Below are positions 1 to 9,255 of a stretch of DNA of 64,000 nt, piece by piece; the first letter of the stretch is position 1, and the number at the start of each line of letters is the position of its first letter. The notes under the pieces were generated by a model, which had not been told where the DNA came from, did not search any database, and worked only from the letters and a program-made list of their open reading frames with translations. Made by a program: the position numbers and the translations under genes. This DNA comes from Thalassobius sp. Cn5-15. GTDB lineage: Bacteria > Pseudomonadota > Alphaproteobacteria > Rhodobacterales > Rhodobacteraceae. The stretch spans positions 62,001 to 126,000 of the forward strand of contig NZ_JAKRGF010000006.1 in NCBI RefSeq assembly GCF_022347685.1. Direction: 5' to 3'.

Positions 1-837
1 GACCTCGGCCCCCTTCAAGGCAGGCACCGCAGCGAGGGCACGCTCAATCACGATGTCCAGTTGGTTATCCGTGGATTTCGGGTCGTCGTAGTCGCGCTCA
101 CTGGTTGATCCAATGGCGATCGTGCCATCCGCATGAGGCACGATATGCACCGTGTCAGCAAAAAGCTGCGGTGCGAATGTTAGCTCCATATCCACCTTTA
201 GGGATGCGCCTTGGCCCTTTACTCCCGCGCCAAACATACGGGGGCGTATGGTGTTGATCGTCTCCAGATCCGCAATGCCGGTGGCCCATAGCATGCGCCC
301 CTCATCTGTGGCCTCGGGCACAATCTCCCCCCCCTTGGCGGTGATCGCAGCCACCAGTGCGGCGCAGGCGCGGCGGGGATGCAGACGCGCGGTCAGTGTG
401 TCATGAATCAGGAAGCCGCTGGGACTATGCGGTGCCCAACCGCCTGCCTTGGCCGCAGGGATCACCTCCCATGTCGCGTGCCCCTGCCAAAGGTCGACAG
501 CGGTTTCCGCCCGACCCTGAGCCAGTTCCAGTGCATGTGCATCGGCGATGGGCTGCAGCCGTCCAGTGCGCCCATAGCCAGACGAGATGCCGCCTGCGGC
601 CTCCACCCCTCGCCAGAAACCTTCCGCCATGATAAGGCTGTCGAACTGAAACGCCTTCTTGCTATTCCAGTTTTCCGGTACATGCGGGGCCAGAGCGCCG
701 ACGACACCTCCGCTTGATCCGGCCCCTGGGCCATAGGGATCCACCACCCGCACCTTGGCACCGCGCGACAGGCAGGCCCATGCGATTGACAGGCCAAAGA
801 TTCCCGCACCACGTATCGTTACATCTGCCATTGCCAT
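1..837 (-). CDS. FAD-dependent oxidoreductase, DAO/MnmC-oxidase type (3' end outside window)
   Basis: The gene reads leftwards and its C-terminus lies beyond base 1; 279 codons are visible. The N-terminus MAMADVTIRGAGIFGLSIAW carries the GxGxxG dinucleotide-binding turn of the D-amino-acid oxidase family, followed by an acidic residue at the end of beta-2 (RVVDP) and a Gly/Ser-rich FAD loop (GAGSSGG). The family oxidises amines or N-substituted glycines. The divergent neighbour, 57 bp away, is MnmD, so the likely role is the oxidase half of MnmC, which removes the carboxymethyl group from cmnm5U34 of tRNA. That role is inferred from context; glycine oxidase or another DAO enzyme is the alternative. 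ATG at 837 or at 831 could be the start. Confidence 0.8.
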   Translation of the reverse strand, partial: MAMADVTIRGAGIFGLSIAWACLSRGAKVRVVDPYGPGAGSSGGVVGALAPHVPENWNSKKAFQFDSLIMAEGFWRGVEAAGGISSGYGRTGRLQPIADAHALELAQGRAETAVDLWQGHATWEVIPAAKAGGWAPHSPSGFLIHDTLTARLHPRRACAALVAAITAKGGEIVPEATDEGRMLWATGIADLETINTIRPRMFGAGVKGQGASLKVDMELTFAPQLFADTVHIVPHADGTIAIGSTSERDYDDPKSTDNQLDIVIERALAAVPALKGAEV

Positions 838-894
838 TGCGCCGTTCCCTCTGCATTGTCGGTCAGACTTTCCGTTTCCATAAGGCAATCTTTG

Positions 895-1584
895 ATGCAA
901 GACCAGCAACCCCAGCCTCATGCTCAGCTGGCGTGGCGCGAGGATGCAATCCCCGTCTCGACCCAGTTTGATGATCCCTATTTTTCGCTGGAAAACGGGC
1001 TGGCGGAAACGGGGCATGTGTTTCTGGCGGGCAACGGCCTGCCGGAGCGGTTCCGCGATGGTTTCCATGTGGCGGAGCTGGGATTTGGCACCGGTTTGAA
1101 TTTGCTGGCTGCGCTGAAACTGTGGCGGGCTTCTGGCGCGGCGGGCAAGTTGCACTTCACAACTTTTGAAGCTTTCCCAATGCGGCCAGCAGAGATGTTG
1201 CGCGCTCAGGCGGCGTTTCCAGAGATTGCAGAGGTGGCGGCGGATCTGGCGCCGCATTGGTCAGACGATCTGTGCCGGATCAGCCTGCCGGACCTGGAGT
1301 TTGAGATGGTGCACGGGGATGCGCGCGAGACCTTGCCGAAATGGCAAGGCGCAGCGGATGCGTGGTTCCTGGACGGATTTTCGCCGGCCAAGAACCCCGA
1401 GTTGTGGTCGCCAGAACTGATGGCGGCAGTGGGTGACCATACGGCTGCGAATGGCACGGCGGCGACTTACACGGCAGCAGGCTTCGTGCGCCGTGGTCTG
1501 GCTGATGCAGGGTTTATTGTGGAGCGGGTTCCGGGATATGGGCGTAAGCGGCATATGACCGTCGCGCGCAAAGATACCGCATGA
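895..1584 (+). CDS. mnmD: tRNA 5-methylaminomethyl-2-thiouridine methyltransferase MnmD
   Basis: This 229-residue protein matches the stand-alone MnmD (DUF752) methyltransferase, which uses SAM to convert nm5U34 to mnm5U34 in tRNA wobble positions. Visible features are the opening LAWREDAIPVS, the DPYFSLENGL segment, the SAM-binding AELGFGTGLNLL, and the WFLDGFSPAKNPELW motif characteristic of the family. E. coli has this domain fused to an FAD oxidase as MnmC; here the oxidase is a separate divergent gene. The ATG at 895 is preferred over a TTG at 856 because family similarity begins just after it. The stop overlaps the start of the next gene by 4 bases. Confidence 0.9.
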   Translation: MQDQQPQPHAQLAWREDAIPVSTQFDDPYFSLENGLAETGHVFLAGNGLPERFRDGFHVAELGFGTGLNLLAALKLWRASGAAGKLHFTTFEAFPMRPAEMLRAQAAFPEIAEVAADLAPHWSDDLCRISLPDLEFEMVHGDARETLPKWQGAADAWFLDGFSPAKNPELWSPELMAAVGDHTAANGTAATYTAAGFVRRGLADAGFIVERVPGYGRKRHMTVARKDTA

Positions 1585-2453
1585 GTGCACAGGGTCACAA
1601 CACCCGTCTTGGCATCATGCTGATGGCCGCAGCAACGCTGGTGTTTGCGTTGCAGGACGGCATCTCGAAACATTTGGCGGCAGAATATAACACCATGATG
1701 GTGATCATGGTGCGCTACTGGTTCTTTGCCATCTTCGTGATCGCTTTGGCTGTGCGACAATCGGGTGGCATCCGTCAGGCGGCGCGCACCCGTCAGCCGG
1801 TGCTGCAAAGCATCCGCGCGCTTCTCTTGGTGACGGAGATATGTGTCGCTGTCTATGGCTTTACCCTGCTGGGCCTTGTGGAAAGTCAGGCGGTTTTTGC
1901 AGTCTATCCGCTGCTGGTCGCGGCGCTCAGCGGGCCCGTCCTTGGCGAACGTGTTGGTTGGCGACGCTGGGCAGCGATTGGCACCGGGATGGCGGGCATT
2001 CTGATCATTCTGCAACCGGGCAGTGGCGTGTTTCAAACGGCGGCTTTGGTACCTTTTGCCTCGGCTCTTTTGTTCGCCGTCTATGGCCTGCTGACCCGTT
2101 ACGCGGCGCGCCAGGATAGCGCGGGCACGTCCTTTTTCTGGACGGGCACGGTGGGCGCGCTGGCGATGACTATCGCAGGCGTATGGTTCTGGCAGCCGAT
2201 GGTGGGGGCCGACTGGGGTTGGATGGCGGTTTTGTGTGTCATGGGCGCGCTGGGGCATTTCCTGCTGATCAAATGCTATGAGGTGGCTGAGGCCAGCGCA
2301 GTGCAGCCTTTCGCCTACCTGCATCTGGTTTTTGCCGCGATCCTTGGCGTCACCGTTTTTGGCGAGGTGATCCGTTGGAACGTGGCCGTGGGCGCGGGCA
2401 TAGTTGTGGCGGCGGGTCTTTTTACCTTAGCGCGGGAGCGGGCGAACGCTTGA
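1581..2453 (+). CDS. DMT-family (EamA) transporter
   Basis: The protein has 290 residues with about ten hydrophobic segments arranged as two EamA repeats, the architecture of drug/metabolite exporters of the inner membrane. The first repeat opens with LGIMLMAAATLVFALQDGISK and the second begins around GTSFFWTGTVGALAM. The substrate cannot be told from sequence. The ATG lies inside the mnmD stop codon region (ATGA overlap), so translation is probably coupled, although no functional link to tRNA modification is apparent. Its 3' end overlaps the convergent transglycosylase gene by 27 bases. Confidence 0.85.
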   Translation: MSAQGHNTRLGIMLMAAATLVFALQDGISKHLAAEYNTMMVIMVRYWFFAIFVIALAVRQSGGIRQAARTRQPVLQSIRALLLVTEICVAVYGFTLLGLVESQAVFAVYPLLVAALSGPVLGERVGWRRWAAIGTGMAGILIILQPGSGVFQTAALVPFASALLFAVYGLLTRYAARQDSAGTSFFWTGTVGALAMTIAGVWFWQPMVGADWGWMAVLCVMGALGHFLLIKCYEVAEASAVQPFAYLHLVFAAILGVTVFGEVIRWNVAVGAGIVVAAGLFTLARERANA

Positions 2454-4409
2454 TCCTTTCAGTTCGGCCGAGAACGGCTGCGGCAGCGCTTCCTGCCCCA
2501 ATCTGGCGCGGTAGACGGGCAGGCTTTCGGCCACGCGCATTACGTAGTTTCGGGTCTCATTGAAGGGGATCAGCTCGATCCAGTCGATGACATCAACGTT
2601 GCTGCGGCGCGGATCGCCATTGACCTGCATCCAGCGTTCAGGGCGTTTTGGGCCAGCGTTATAGCCTGCCGAAACAAGGAGGATGTTACCGTCAAATTGA
2701 TCCCCCAATTGCGCCAGATAGGCCGACCCCAACAGGGCGTTATATTGCCAGTTGTTTAGCATCGCAGCGGGATCATGGTCGACCCCAAGGCGTCTGGCAA
2801 CCAGACGCGCGGTGGCTGGCATCACTTGCATCAAGCCTTCGGCCCCTGCGTGAGAGACGACTTTTGGGTCAAACTCACTCTCCCGTCTTGCGATGGCCAG
2901 CGAAAGTTCGGGGCGTGCAGCCAGTTTCATGTCCCGCAAGGGGTGCAGCGCGTAATAGGGGGCCGCGATGGTCAGCCCGCGTTGCGCGGCCTGTTTGCCG
3001 ACCATGACGCCCAGATGAGGCTGGTTCAGGTCGGTTAGCAAGGTGCCCAACTGGTTCAGCTCTGCCTCTGGCAGGGTTTCGGCCATATGACGCAAGAACC
3101 GTTCTGCCAGTGTCAGATCACCTGCGTTGATCAGTAACAGTGCAGCCTCAAAATTGCTGTCACGGGCAAAGTCCGCCTGCCGCCAGCCGGGATATCGGCG
3201 CGGATTGCCCAGTGCTGGGTCCAACGTCAGCCCTGCCTTTTCCGCCGCCAAGAGGCCATAGAAACTGGTTTGATAATCAGCACCAAAGGCATAGGCGGTC
3301 AGCGCGGCGTGTTTGTCGCCTCGTGCGTCATGCGCGCGGCCCAGCCAGTAACCAGCGCGGCCCAGTGAAATGGGGGTGAATACCGCCGCACGGAAGCGTT
3401 CAAAATGGGTGACTGCGCGGTCAGCATCCTTCAGGAACCGCAGGGCGAGGAAGCCAGACAGCCATTCCAAATCAGCGTAATTTCTGCCCTCTGACAGTCC
3501 GTGGTTTGACGCGAGGCTATACGCTTGCCGCGCCTCACCAGCGCGCATCAGGCGGCGGGACAGGTCGCGTCGCGCCCGCCCCCATTCTTCTGCCTGACCC
3601 AGATCTTTCGGGCTGCGCTGCATCATTAGCGCAATCGCATCCTCGCGCCGTCCCTTGCGCAGACGCCATTGAAACCGCTCATAGGCCAGCCCCGCATCTT
3701 CTGACAAGGACCGCGGCACTGCCGCGATCAAGGTATCCACGCCATCAACGGACGCCCGCAGGCCTAGCCGTGCCTTTGCCAGCGCTTGCCAGCTTGCGCT
3801 GACGAGGGGCAGCATATCGCGGCTGTTTTGCTGCCAGCCTTTCCAAAGCACCATATCAAGGCGCGCGGTGTGATGTGGGCGCAATGTATCGCCGTGACGT
3901 TTTATCAGGGCAGCGTGGTCTGCGGTGTCCAGCGCCAGCGTGGTCCAGCCAGCGATCAGGGCTTGCTGCGCTGCGTTTCGCTGTCCGCTTTCTTCTAAGG
4001 CCCGCACATAACTGCGCAGGCCGGTGCCGCTTTGTGGCGGTTGTTCCGCGTAAAACGTCAGGATCGCATCACGGCTGGCGTTCACCATCACTTCTTCGGA
4101 GCGTTTGCGCAGTAATTTTAATCCTGGCCAGTCGGCGCGGCGTTTCAGAAAAGCACTGACCTCAGTCGCGCTGCCGTCGCCGGCCCGCAATTGGTGCCAG
4201 AGGACCAGATCGGTTGCCACCGAGCCGCCGGCGCGCGTGGCCAACCGTTCGGCATTGCTCCAGTCTTTGCCCCGTGCGGCTGTTAACGCGGCGGTCAGGG
4301 GTTTCGGGCCTGCAGCAGCTGCCGATTCGGGACGCGCATCCTGCGCAGAAGCGGTCAGCGCGGCAGAAAAGCCGAGTGAAAAGCACAGAAGCAGAGGAAA
4401 GAGGCGCAT
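2427..4409 (-). CDS. slt: Soluble lytic murein transglycosylase (Slt family)
   Basis: This 660-residue exported enzyme cleaves the MurNAc-GlcNAc bond of peptidoglycan with formation of a 1,6-anhydro ring. A signal peptide (MRLFPLLLCFSLGFSAALTA) supports the ATG at 4409 over a TTG 18 bases upstream. The middle is an alpha-helical superhelix typical of Slt70. The C-terminal catalytic domain shows ARRESEFDP with the general-acid Glu, HAGAEGLMQVMP and the later SAGYNAGP motif. It is a single gene, convergent with the DMT transporter and divergent from dapA. Cell-wall recycling or turnover in the periplasm is the expected role. Confidence 0.92.
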   Translation of the reverse strand: MRLFPLLLCFSLGFSAALTASAQDARPESAAAAGPKPLTAALTAARGKDWSNAERLATRAGGSVATDLVLWHQLRAGDGSATEVSAFLKRRADWPGLKLLRKRSEEVMVNASRDAILTFYAEQPPQSGTGLRSYVRALEESGQRNAAQQALIAGWTTLALDTADHAALIKRHGDTLRPHHTARLDMVLWKGWQQNSRDMLPLVSASWQALAKARLGLRASVDGVDTLIAAVPRSLSEDAGLAYERFQWRLRKGRREDAIALMMQRSPKDLGQAEEWGRARRDLSRRLMRAGEARQAYSLASNHGLSEGRNYADLEWLSGFLALRFLKDADRAVTHFERFRAAVFTPISLGRAGYWLGRAHDARGDKHAALTAYAFGADYQTSFYGLLAAEKAGLTLDPALGNPRRYPGWRQADFARDSNFEAALLLINAGDLTLAERFLRHMAETLPEAELNQLGTLLTDLNQPHLGVMVGKQAAQRGLTIAAPYYALHPLRDMKLAARPELSLAIARRESEFDPKVVSHAGAEGLMQVMPATARLVARRLGVDHDPAAMLNNWQYNALLGSAYLAQLGDQFDGNILLVSAGYNAGPKRPERWMQVNGDPRRSNVDVIDWIELIPFNETRNYVMRVAESLPVYRARLGQEALPQPFSAELKGSSVRPLPR

Positions 4410-4579
4410 GATGACTTGCGTTTCCAAAGGAACCGAGGATAGACAACCTCAGCTTATGTCAGGTGACGCCTCAGGACAAACCATGAGGGCGGTAATTCGC
4501 CGCAAGTTTGCGTTACCAACGGCAAAGCCAGTTGAATCTCCCGGGCCTGTCGCCCACCAAAACGTAGAAGGAGCGTGTC

Positions 4580-5452
4580 ATGTTCAAAGGATCTTTTCCT
4601 GCTTTGGTCACGCCGTTCAAGAACGGCGAGTTGGATCTGGAGACGCTCAAGAAATTGGTAGAGTGGCACATCGGCGAAGGCACCAATGGCTTCGTTCCCG
4701 TCGGCACCACCGGTGAAAGCCCAACCCTGACCCACGAAGAACATGAAACCGTGATCGAAGAGGTGGTGAAAGCCGCCGCTGGCCGCGTGCCGGTGATCGC
4801 AGGTGCCGGTAGCAACAACACACTCGAAGGCATTCGCCTGATGAAGCATGCTGAAAAAGTGGGTGCGGATGCGGCGTTGGTTGTGACGCCCTATTACAAC
4901 AAGCCGACACAGCGTGGTCTGATCGCCCATTACACCGCGCTGCATGATTGTTGCGAACTGCCGATCATCATCTACAACATCCCTGGCCGTTCGGTTGTTG
5001 ATATGACACCCGAAACCATGGGGGAACTGTCCAACCTACCGCGCATTGTCGGCGTCAAGGATGCTACGGGTGATCTGGCCCGCATCAGTCAGCAGCGCGC
5101 CACCTGCGGACCAGCGTTCTGCCAGCTGTCCGGTGAGGATGCGACGGCGCTGGGCTTTAACGCGCATGGTGGTTCTGGCTGTATTTCAGTCACTGCAAAC
5201 GTCGCGCCGAAGCTCTGCGCCGAATTCCAGGCTGCCACTCTGGCAGGTGATTACGCCAATGCGCTGGAGTATCAGGACAAACTGATGCCGCTGCATGAAG
5301 CGATCTTCCTTGAGCCCGGTCTGGTGGGTGCGAAATACGCGATGTCGAAACTGGGTCTGTGCAGCGATGAGGTTCGCTTGCCGTTGACCGGTCTGAACGA
5401 CAGCACCAAAGCCGCGCTTGACGCTGCGATGGCGCATGCGGGCTTGATCTAA
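4580..5452 (+). CDS. dapA: 4-hydroxy-tetrahydrodipicolinate synthase
   Basis: DapA condenses pyruvate with aspartate semialdehyde in the first committed step of lysine and diaminopimelate synthesis. The 290-residue length is typical. The phosphate/pyruvate-binding GTTGESPTL motif, the catalytic Tyr in TPYYNKPTQ and the Schiff-base Lys in [10 protein letters not shown] are all present. A Shine-Dalgarno GAAGGAG lies 6 bases upstream of the ATG. A strong hairpin terminator follows 28 bases after the stop. It is transcribed divergently from slt, and both serve the cell wall. Confidence 0.96.
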   Translation: MFKGSFPALVTPFKNGELDLETLKKLVEWHIGEGTNGFVPVGTTGESPTLTHEEHETVIEEVVKAAAGRVPVIAGAGSNNTLEGIRLMKHAEKVGADAALVVTPYYNKPTQRGLIAHYTALHDCCELPIIIYNIPGRSVVDMTPETMGELSNLPRIVGVKDATGDLARISQQRATCGPAFCQLSGEDATALGFNAHGGSGCISVTANVAPKLCAEFQAATLAGDYANALEYQDKLMPLHEAIFLEPGLVGAKYAMSKLGLCSDEVRLPLTGLNDSTKAALDAAMAHAGLI

Positions 5453-5480
5453 TCCGCCATTAGACGCTCAACCAAACGAA

Positions 5481-5510
5481 AACACCCGCAGCGAGGCTGC
5501 GGGTGTTTTG
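5481..5510. terminator. Bidirectional terminator between dapA and map
   Basis: A perfect 12-bp stem (AACACCCGCAGC / GCTGCGGGTGTT) with loop GAG is followed by TTG. The symmetry and A/T-rich outer ends suit termination of both convergent genes. Confidence 0.85.
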
Positions 5511-5533
5511 ATTTCAAGGGACAGGTGATTGCC

Positions 5534-6346
5534 TTAGCCGTAGGTCGGGTGGAACCGGCCAGTGGGCGACAGGGTGAAAATCTCAAACCCGTCTGCGGTC
5601 ACGCCGATCGAATGTTCAAATTGCGCCGACAGCGATTTATCGCGTGTCACGGCGGTCCAGTCGTCAGCCAGTACCTTGGTTTCCGGACGGCCGAGGTTGA
5701 TCATCGGCTCGATGGTAAAGAACATGCCTTCCTCCAGCACCGGACCAGTGCCGGCGCGGCCATAATGCAATACGTTCGGCGGCGCGTGGAACACACGGCC
5801 CAGACCGTGACCGCAGAAATCGCGCACAACGCTCATCCGGTGGCCTTCGGCATAGGTTTGGATCGCATGGCCGATATCACCAAAGGTGTTGCCGGGTTTC
5901 ACCGCCTCAATACCTTTGAACAGCGCATCATGTGTTACCTGGATCAAGCGCTCAGCCTTGCGGTTCAGCTTGCCCGCCACATACATACGGCTGCTGTCGC
6001 CGAACCAACCGTCGGCAATCACGGTGACATCGATGTTCAGGATATCACCATCCTTCAGCTTTTTATCGCCGGGGATGCCATGGCAGACCACATGGTTGAT
6101 CGAGATGCAGCTGGCGTGCTGATAGCCCTTGTAGCCGATGGTGGCAGAGGTGGTGCCCGCTTCTTTCACCTTTTCTTCGATGATGCGGTCCAATTCCCCG
6201 GTGGTCTGACCGGGAAAGACGTGTTCGGCGATCTCATCAAGGATTTTGGCCGTTACCGCGCCCGCTTTGTGCATACCAGCAAAGTCAGAAGTCTGATGGA
6301 TGCGGATGCCGTCGCGTGTGATACGGCCTTGATGCGTGTCGTTCAC
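5534..6346 (-). CDS. map: Type I methionine aminopeptidase
   Basis: The 270-residue cytosolic metalloprotease removes the initiator Met from nascent proteins. The metal ligands of the pita-bread fold can be followed: Asp in LNIDVTVI and in WFGDSSRM, His in GHGLGRVFH, Glu in FTIEPMINLG and Glu in QFEHSIGVT. Length and order match type I bacterial MAP. The gene is convergent with dapA and shares its terminator. sfsA lies 86 bases upstream in the same direction and may be co-transcribed. No unusual feature was seen. Confidence 0.95.
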   Translation of the reverse strand: MNDTHQGRITRDGIRIHQTSDFAGMHKAGAVTAKILDEIAEHVFPGQTTGELDRIIEEKVKEAGTTSATIGYKGYQHASCISINHVVCHGIPGDKKLKDGDILNIDVTVIADGWFGDSSRMYVAGKLNRKAERLIQVTHDALFKGIEAVKPGNTFGDIGHAIQTYAEGHRMSVVRDFCGHGLGRVFHAPPNVLHYGRAGTGPVLEEGMFFTIEPMINLGRPETKVLADDWTAVTRDKSLSAQFEHSIGVTADGFEIFTLSPTGRFHPTYG

Positions 6347-6432
6347 GGGATCACCTTCTCGTGCAGATTACATTTGGCACAGTATGTAAGGCGTTTACTG
6401 ATCGGATGCCAGAGGGAGTGCGGTCACAGAAC

Positions 6433-7134
6433 TCAGACAGGGATAAAAGGCAATGCTTTGCCTACATCAATCCCCTCAGGGCTGATTGTGCAGTCAAAGC
6501 ACATGACTTCAACCCCTGCCGCCATTGCACCCTGCAGGCCTGTGGCGTAGGCGGTATCAATGTCGGCCGCGATGCTGACGCGGTCACAATCGGTGCGCTG
6601 CACCAGATACAGCATCACTGCCCGCTCACCGCCTTGAGCGATCTTGGTCAACTCCCCCAGATGTTTCAGGCCACGGGCGGTCACACTGTCGGGAAATTCC
6701 GCCAACCCTGCCTGACGGCACAGCGTCACTGATTTCACCTCGACGTAACAATCGGGACCATCGCCTGACAACAGGAAGTCGATGCGTGACTTTTCCCCAT
6801 ATTTCACCTCCGGGCGCACCAGCGGCGCGACCAGCCCCGGTACTTCACCCGCCATCAACGCAGCCTTCAGCGCGCGGTTCGGGACAGACGTGTCCACGCC
6901 GGTGAAATGCCCATTTTCATGATCGACCAGACGCCAGCCGAACTTCAGTTTTTTCTTGGGGTCATCATTTGGTTCCAGCCAGACCTTCATGCCTTCATCC
7001 GCCAGTCCCATCATGGATCCGGGGTTGGCGCAATGGGCGGTCACCTCGCGTCCGTCGTCTAAAATAACATCCGCAAGGAAGCGTTTATAGCGACGGATCA
7101 GCCGGGCGGGGACAAGAAGGGTTTGAAAGCGCAT
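6433..7134 (-). CDS. sfsA: SfsA family DNA/RNA nuclease-like protein
   Basis: The 233-residue protein matches the SfsA family, originally named for sugar fermentation stimulation in E. coli. It combines an N-terminal OB-fold with a PD-(D/E)xK nuclease-like core. Typical segments are RRYKRFLADV near the start, TAHCANPGSM, RIDFLLSGDGPDCYVEVKSV with the Asp and ExK acidic core, and FPDSVTARGLKHLGEL. The molecular function in alphaproteobacteria is not settled. It lies upstream of map in the same direction and is divergent from the CinA-like gene, with 50 bases between the two. Confidence 0.9.
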   Translation of the reverse strand: MRFQTLLVPARLIRRYKRFLADVILDDGREVTAHCANPGSMMGLADEGMKVWLEPNDDPKKKLKFGWRLVDHENGHFTGVDTSVPNRALKAALMAGEVPGLVAPLVRPEVKYGEKSRIDFLLSGDGPDCYVEVKSVTLCRQAGLAEFPDSVTARGLKHLGELTKIAQGGERAVMLYLVQRTDCDRVSIAADIDTAYATGLQGAMAAGVEVMCFDCTISPEGIDVGKALPFIPV

Positions 7135-7184
7135 ATCACGCGCCTATACCGTTGGTAGTAAAGACGCAAGGAAGGAGCGCGAGC

Positions 7185-7907
7185 ATGCAAAATCCAACAG
7201 CCGCCATGCTGGTGATCGGCGATGAAATCCTGTCCGGCCGCACCCGCGACAGCAACATGAACCACCTTGCCAAGGAGCTGACCAAACACGGCATAGACCT
7301 GAAAGAGGCGCGGGTTGTATCTGATGACGCGCAGGCGATCACCGAGGCGGCGCGCAGTTTGTCGGCTGGTTACGATCACGTCTTTACGTCGGGCGGGATT
7401 GGTCCAACCCATGACGATATCACCGCCGAATGTATCGCCGCCGCCTTTGATGCGCCCATCGGTGTGCGTGAGGATGCGCGTGCGATCCTGCAGACCTATT
7501 ATGAACGTCAGGGGCAAGAGCTGAATGAGGCTCGCCTGCGTATGGCGCGTATTCCTGATGGCGCTGCGCTGATTGATAATCCGATCTCGGCGGCGCCGGG
7601 CTTTATCCTGCAAAATGTGCATGTGATGGCCGGTGTTCCGGTGATCTTTGAGACGATGGTGGCCTCTGTCTTGCCAACGCTGACGGGAGGCGCGCCGCTG
7701 CTTAGCCAGTCCTTGCGGGTCGAACGCGGCGAGGGTGAGATCGCCAGCGCACTGACCGCAGTGGCTGAGGCCTATCCAGATCTGTCATTTGGATCCTACC
7801 CGTTTAGCCAGAATGGAATTTACGGCACAAACATCGTGGTGCGTGGTCAGGATGGCGCACAGCTGGATCAGGCGATGACCGCCTTGGCCGAGGCGATGCA
7901 GACATGA
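7185..7907 (+). CDS. CinA/MoCF-domain protein (molybdopterin-binding fold)
   Basis: The 240-residue protein contains only the MoCF_biosynth domain found at the N-terminus of CinA. It shows GDEILSGRTRDSN near the start and the FTSGGIGPTHDDIT loop, both diagnostic. The C-terminal nicotinamide-nucleotide amidase domain of full CinA is absent, so a role in NAD(P) repair is inferred rather than seen; full-length CinA has about 400 residues. The ATG at 7185 is chosen because AAGGAAGGAG stands upstream. It overlaps the following acetyltransferase gene by 4 bases, indicating an operon. Confidence 0.85.
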   Translation: MQNPTAAMLVIGDEILSGRTRDSNMNHLAKELTKHGIDLKEARVVSDDAQAITEAARSLSAGYDHVFTSGGIGPTHDDITAECIAAAFDAPIGVREDARAILQTYYERQGQELNEARLRMARIPDGAALIDNPISAAPGFILQNVHVMAGVPVIFETMVASVLPTLTGGAPLLSQSLRVERGEGEIASALTAVAEAYPDLSFGSYPFSQNGIYGTNIVVRGQDGAQLDQAMTALAEAMQT

Positions 7908-8632
7908 TGCCCGACGCGCGGATCCTTTATGATGTGGCGGACACCACTTGGCCTGCCGCGACAGAGGCACGGCTGGGGCCTTGGCTGATCCGTGACGGGC
8001 AGGGCGGGGGGCAGCGTGTTTCGGCCACCGTCGCGGTGGATACTCCAACAGCGGATGATATCGCCGCTGCAGAGGTTGAGATGCAGGCGTTGAACCAATA
8101 CCGCCTATTCCAGATCCGCGACTATGATGCCGAACTGGATCAGATGCTGGCCGAGCGTGGCTACCAAATCGTTGATCCCGTCAACCTGTTGGTCGCGGAC
8201 ATCAACGACATCGCGACCGCGTTTCCGCCCCCCGTCACTGCCTTTCAGGTCTGGGAGCCGCTGGCGATCCAGATCGATATCTGGGCGGCAGGCGGTATTG
8301 GTCCCGCACGCCTTGATGTGATGCGCCGCGCCGATTGCGTAAAAACCGCACTGCTGGGTCGGCTCAATGACAGCCCAGCAGGCGCCGGCTATGTCGGCAT
8401 CCATCAAGGCGTTGCGATGGTGCATGCGTTAGAGGTGGTGCCGACCCAGCGCAGACAAGGCATGGCGCAATACCTGATGCGGCTTGCTGCCTTCTGGGCG
8501 CGTGACAACGGCGCCAGCCATATCGCCGTTCTATGCACTCAGGCGAACACAGCCGCCAATGCCCTCTACCAAGGGTTAGGAATGACCCTTGCAGGACAGT
8601 ACCATTATCGCAAACATGGCGGCGACCTGTAA
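7904..8632 (+). CDS. GNAT family N-acetyltransferase
   Basis: The protein has 242 residues with a recognisable C-terminal GNAT fold: ALEVVPTQRRQGMAQYLM corresponds to beta-4 and the acetyl-CoA pyrophosphate loop (Q/RxxGxG/A), followed by ANTAANALYQGLGMTLAGQYHYR in motif B. The first ~110 residues are not typical GNAT and may form a second degenerate acetyltransferase-like lobe. The substrate is unknown. The start overlaps the CinA-like stop (ATGA), so the two are translated from one message. ATG codons at 7904 and 7907 are both possible. Confidence 0.85.
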   Translation: MMPDARILYDVADTTWPAATEARLGPWLIRDGQGGGQRVSATVAVDTPTADDIAAAEVEMQALNQYRLFQIRDYDAELDQMLAERGYQIVDPVNLLVADINDIATAFPPPVTAFQVWEPLAIQIDIWAAGGIGPARLDVMRRADCVKTALLGRLNDSPAGAGYVGIHQGVAMVHALEVVPTQRRQGMAQYLMRLAAFWARDNGASHIAVLCTQANTAANALYQGLGMTLAGQYHYRKHGGDL

Positions 8633-8657
8633 TCACACGTTTCTGGAGGAGGAAACC

Positions 8658-9248
8658 GTGACCCAAGACGCAAAGCGCCAAAGTAATAGCCCAACAGCCC
8701 TGAACCTGCCGATGGCGCAGCCGCTGCCGGAACAAACACAGAAGTATTTTGACATCTGTCAGGAAAAACTGGGTCTTATCCCCAATGTGCTGAAGGCGCA
8801 TGCCTTTGATATTGAGAAACTTAACGCCTTCTCCGCACTTTATAACAACATCATGCTGGCGGACAGCGGTCTCAGCAAGCTGGAACGAGAGATGATTGCC
8901 GTCACCGTGTCTTCTGAAAACAAATGTTTTTACTGCCTCACCGCCCACGGTGCGGCGGTGCGCGAACTGTCTGGTGATCCCGCCTTGGGCGAGGCGCTGG
9001 TGATGAACTACCGCGTTGCCGATCTGAGCATGCGCCAGCGTGCCATGCTGGATTTCGCTGTGCAAGTGACCAAGGCCAGCGCAACAGTTGAAGAATCCGA
9101 CCGCGAGGTTCTGCGACAGGCGGGTTTCAGCGACCGCGATATCTGGGATATTGCCAATACCGCCGCCTTCTACAATATGACCAACAGGGTCGCCTCCTCA
9201 TTGGATATGCGACCTAATCCCGAATACCACGCCCAACATCGCGGATAA
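8658..9248 (+). CDS. Peroxidase-related / AhpD-like carboxymuconolactone decarboxylase family protein
   Basis: The 196-residue protein belongs to the AhpD-like, uncharacterised peroxidase-related group. The active-site pair is visible as SSENKCFYCLTAHG (CxxC followed by His), suggesting thiol-based peroxide or disulfide chemistry. The GTG at 8658 is taken as start because a near-perfect GGAGGAGG precedes it by 7 bases; an in-frame ATG at 8616 would overlap the acetyltransferase gene and lacks such a site. It probably belongs to the same transcript as the two genes before it. The physiological substrate is not evident. Confidence 0.88.
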   Translation: MTQDAKRQSNSPTALNLPMAQPLPEQTQKYFDICQEKLGLIPNVLKAHAFDIEKLNAFSALYNNIMLADSGLSKLEREMIAVTVSSENKCFYCLTAHGAAVRELSGDPALGEALVMNYRVADLSMRQRAMLDFAVQVTKASATVEESDREVLRQAGFSDRDIWDIANTAAFYNMTNRVASSLDMRPNPEYHAQHRG

Positions 9249-9255
9249 TTTGCCC

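Noticed and set aside
1467-2324. 285-codon open frame on the minus strand
   Set aside because: It is antisense to the DMT transporter gene, has no recognisable domain and has the His/Gln/Arg-rich composition of a shadow frame in GC-rich DNA.
5525-6550. 341-codon open frame on the plus strand
   Set aside because: It lies opposite map, whose catalytic residues are all intact; the translated product has no family features.
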